Shown: piece after piece, positions 5,556-7,368 of the stretch
Position numbering within the stretch: the stretch's first letter is position 1
Layout of the letters: the number at the start of each line of letters is the position of its first letter
Source of the DNA: CAYZJD01 sp964478455
GTDB lineage: Bacteria > Acidobacteriota > Terriglobia > Bryobacterales > Bryobacteraceae
Direction of reading: 5' to 3'
Length of the DNA stretch: 7,368 nt
NCBI GenBank assembly: GCA_964478455.1
Contig: CAYZJD010000241.1
Span: 1 to 7,368 of the forward strand
Program-made: the position numbers and the translations under genes
Notes under the pieces: generated by a model
Seen by the model: the letters and a program-made list of their open reading frames with translations, nothing else
Told to the model about the DNA's origin: nothing
Databases searched by the model: none

Positions 5556-7368
5556 GGTTGTCCCCCGGCGGCGCCATTGCGCGCCTTCAGGTAGCTGGCC
5601 AGCGCCAGCAGCGGGAAGGACTGGCGGTACAAGTGATAGGTCAGATAGAACACCTTCGGGAAGCCCGTGCCGGTGGCCAGTTCCTCATGCCAGGATCCAT
5701 CGCCGCGCTGGGTCTGAACGAGATACTCGAAGCCTTTGAGAACGCTGCCGCTGTCGCAGTCGCCGCCGGCAAGTAATCCCAACAAGGCCCAGGCGGTTTG
5801 CGACGCGGTGCTGCCGGCGCGGGTGAAGCAGCCGTTGTTGTAGCTGGCGCAGTCCTCGCCCCAGCCGCCATCGGGGTTCTGGATCGACCGCAGCCACTCG
5901 CCCGCCCGCAGGATGTACGCCTCACGGTCGCTTTCTCCGGCGGCGCGCAAGCCGCGAAGAGCGAGGAAGGTGCCATAGATGTAATCCACACCCCAGCGGC
6001 CGTACCAGCTTCCGTCCTGCTCCTGCGTGTTCCGCAAATACTCAACGCCGCGCTGGATAGCGGGATGGCCCTTGTCAAGGCCGAACGAACAGAGCGCCTC
6101 GAGCACCCGCCCGGTGATGTCGGGGCAGGTCGGGTCGAGCATCGCGTTGTGGTCGGCGAACGGCACCTCGCTCAGCGGCGTCCAGTTGTTGTCCACGTCG
6201 AAGGCGGCCCAGCCTCCGTCGCGCGACTGCATCGCCAGCAGCCAGCGGATGGCCCGGCGCACGGCCGCGTCGTGGTGGCGCTGGTCGGAGCCGCGGGCGT
6301 GGCGCAACGCCAGCAGCACCATGGCCGTGTCGTCGATATCGGGATAAAACTCGTTGGCGAACTCGAAGTACCAGCCCGACGGCTCGACGCCGGGCCGCTT
6401 CACCGACCAGTCTCCCTTGCGGCGGACCTCCTTGGACAGCAGCCAGTCGGCCGCGTGGCGCAAGGCCTCGCGCGGCGCCCCGCCCGCCTCCGCCAGGGCG
6501 AAGGCAGCAATCGCCGTGTCCCAAACGGGCGAGAAGCACGGCTGGAAGAAGAAACGGTCGCCGTCATCGGTCAGCAGAGCCATGAACTGGCGCTCGGCTT
6601 CGAGCCGGTCCGGATGGCTCGGAGGATAGCCGAGCACGTCCAGCGCCATGGTGATGTACATCATCGGCGGGTAGATGGCGCCGAGTCCGTCGGAGTACCG
6701 CGTGCGATCGAGCATCCACCGCTCGCACTGCCGGATGGCGGTGTTCCGGATGCTCTTCGAGCCGTAGCGCTCCCAGAACTTGAGCAGGCGGTCCGCCAGT
6801 AGAAACAGCTTTCGCCACGTGAGCCACTCGTCGTGGCCACGGAACTCCATGCTCGCGCCGGGGAGGTACAGTTCCTTCAGGTCGAAACCCTGGGGCACGG
6901 GCCGGCGCGGGTTGCTGGCATGGACGATCGCCAGCGGAATCACGATCGCCCGCGTCCAGGAAGACATCTGGTAGATGAAGTTTCCCGGGAGAAGGATCAT
7001 CTCCGGCGGAACCGACGGGCAGTGTTCCCGCGGATAGAGATCGAACAGGCTGAGGTTAATCTTGACGTAGCTGTTGGCGGCCTGGATCCCGCCGAGCGAG
7101 AGGATGCGCTCGCGCGCCCGTGTCAGTTCGGGGCCGTCCGCGGGCAGGCCGGCGAGCTTCAGAGCGAAGTAAGCCTTTACCGTCGCGCTGATGTCGGCCG
7201 GGCCCTTCTGGTAGATGTTGAATCCGCCGTCGGGAAGCTGCCGCGCCAGGATAGAGCGCACCGCCCGGTCGATCTGGCGCCGGTTGGGCGGATTCCAGTC
7301 TTTTTCCTGGGGAGGATGAAGCCACAATTGCAGAAGGATGTAATCGGATTCAAGCGTCGTATCCGAGG
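5552..7368 (-). CDS. shc: Squalene-hopene cyclase (5' end outside the window)
   Basis: 604 codons are visible and the frame stays open through the right edge, where it reads DTTLESDYILLQLWLHPP, a conserved N-terminal SHC segment. Compared with the 631-residue Alicyclobacillus enzyme, about 30 or more N-terminal residues are missing. The TTG at 7327 is internal, not the start. The protonating DxDDTA motif is present as PDIDDTA (visible residues about 342-348). QW repeats occur, for example QSRDGGW, QEQDGSW, QNPDGGW and RGDGSW. Aromatic pocket residues are kept: SPVWDTA, FEFANEFYPD, and GTGFPKVFYLTY near the C-terminus, matching W312, F365 and F601/F605 of the Alicyclobacillus protein by motif alignment. 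It cyclises squalene to hopene/hopanol as a monotopic membrane enzyme. The cyclase-specific TGFP...FYLTYHLYR ending and the hpnH partner make tetrahymanol or curcumene cyclase unlikely. The stop overlaps the hpnH start by four bases. Confidence 0.97.
   Translation of the reverse strand, partial: SDTTLESDYILLQLWLHPPQEKDWNPPNRRQIDRAVRSILARQLPDGGFNIYQKGPADISATVKAYFALKLAGLPADGPELTRARERILSLGGIQAANSYVKINLSLFDLYPREHCPSVPPEMILLPGNFIYQMSSWTRAIVIPLAIVHASNPRRPVPQGFDLKELYLPGASMEFRGHDEWLTWRKLFLLADRLLKFWERYGSKSIRNTAIRQCERWMLDRTRYSDGLGAIYPPMMYITMALDVLGYPPSHPDRLEAERQFMALLTDDGDRFFFQPCFSPVWDTAIAAFALAEAGGAPREALRHAADWLLSKEVRRKGDWSVKRPGVEPSGWYFEFANEFYPDIDDTAMVLLALRHARGSDQRHHDAAVRRAIRWLLAMQSRDGGWAAFDVDNNWTPLSEVPFADHNAMLDPTCPDITGRVLEALCSFGLDKGHPAIQRGVEYLRNTQEQDGSWYGRWGVDYIYGTFLALRGLRAAGESDREAYILRAGEWLRSIQNPDGGWGEDCASYNNGCFTRAGSTASQTAWALLGLLAGGDCDSGSVLKGFEYLVQTQRGDGSWHEELATGTGFPKVFYLTYHLYRQSFPLLALASYLKARNGAAGGQP
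5561..5566 (-). promoter_or_regulatory. Ribosome binding site for hpnH inside the end of shc
   Basis: On the minus strand GGGGGA lies five bases before the hpnH ATG, inside the last codons of shc. With the ATGA stop/start overlap it supports the chosen hpnH start and coupled translation of cyclase and adenosylhopane synthase. Confidence 0.55.

Noticed and set aside
3267..5594. Long plus-strand open frames (369 and 401 codons) opposite hpnA and hpnH
   Set aside because: Arg/His/Pro-rich translations without motifs, produced by G/C third positions of the real minus-strand genes.
6105..6125. Arg where the Alicyclobacillus cyclase has His451, in the DITGRVLE segment
   Set aside because: It first looked like loss of a residue that helps the catalytic acid, but many bacterial squalene-hopene cyclases have Arg here, so it is not evidence of altered chemistry.
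5798..6802. 334-codon plus-strand open frame opposite shc
   Set aside because: Antisense to the conserved QW repeats and DIDD region; low-complexity Arg/Val/Ala-rich translation and no domain.
7325..7327. TTG at 7327 as the start of shc
   Set aside because: The frame continues upstream to the edge and encodes the conserved DTTLESDYILLQ segment, so the true start is outside the window.

Overview
The window is a dense, one-directional segment of a hopanoid (bacterial triterpenoid lipid) biosynthesis operon. Every supportable gene lies on the minus strand, so transcription runs from the right edge to the left edge. In that order they are: squalene-hopene cyclase (shc, 5' end outside the window), hpnH (adenosylhopane synthase), hpnA (hopanoid-associated SDR sugar epimerase/reductase), hpnG (nucleoside phosphorylase-like, removes adenine from adenosylhopane), two consecutive zinc-dependent medium-chain dehydrogenases (called adh1 and adh2 here), and hpnC (squalene-synthase-family enzyme, 3' end outside the window). 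Junctions are overlapping or separated by at most about 10 bases, depending on the starts chosen. There is no intergenic stretch long enough for an internal promoter or terminator, so I read it as one polycistronic unit whose promoter lies beyond the right edge.

Organism: the DNA is GC-rich with strong G/C third-position preference and mostly GTG starts. The HpnH core (CNLTCTGCGRIREYEST) and the HpnC form (HYENF, then DDLGD) resemble, from memory, versions in Acidobacteriota (Solibacter/Bryobacter-like lineages) more than those of Alphaproteobacteria. This is a moderate-confidence inference; no search was run.

How the genes work together: HpnC (with HpnD and HpnE, presumably further left) makes squalene from farnesyl diphosphate. 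Shc cyclises squalene to diploptene/diplopterol. HpnH adds a 5'-deoxyadenosyl radical to diploptene to give adenosylhopane. HpnG removes adenine, leaving a ribosylhopane-type intermediate, which must be reduced to give bacteriohopanetetrol. To my knowledge no gene is firmly assigned to that reduction.

The most interesting point is the pair of MDR dehydrogenases directly after hpnG, linked to each other by a 4-base GTGA overlap. They carry complete catalytic and structural zinc sites, and their coenzyme-binding residues differ (Asp in adh1, Gly-Arg-Arg in adh2). They are good candidates for late side-chain redox steps, possibly including the missing reductase. A second oddity is an extra segment of about 36 residues near the N-terminus of HpnH. 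No RNA genes, mobile elements, CRISPR arrays or significant repeats were seen.
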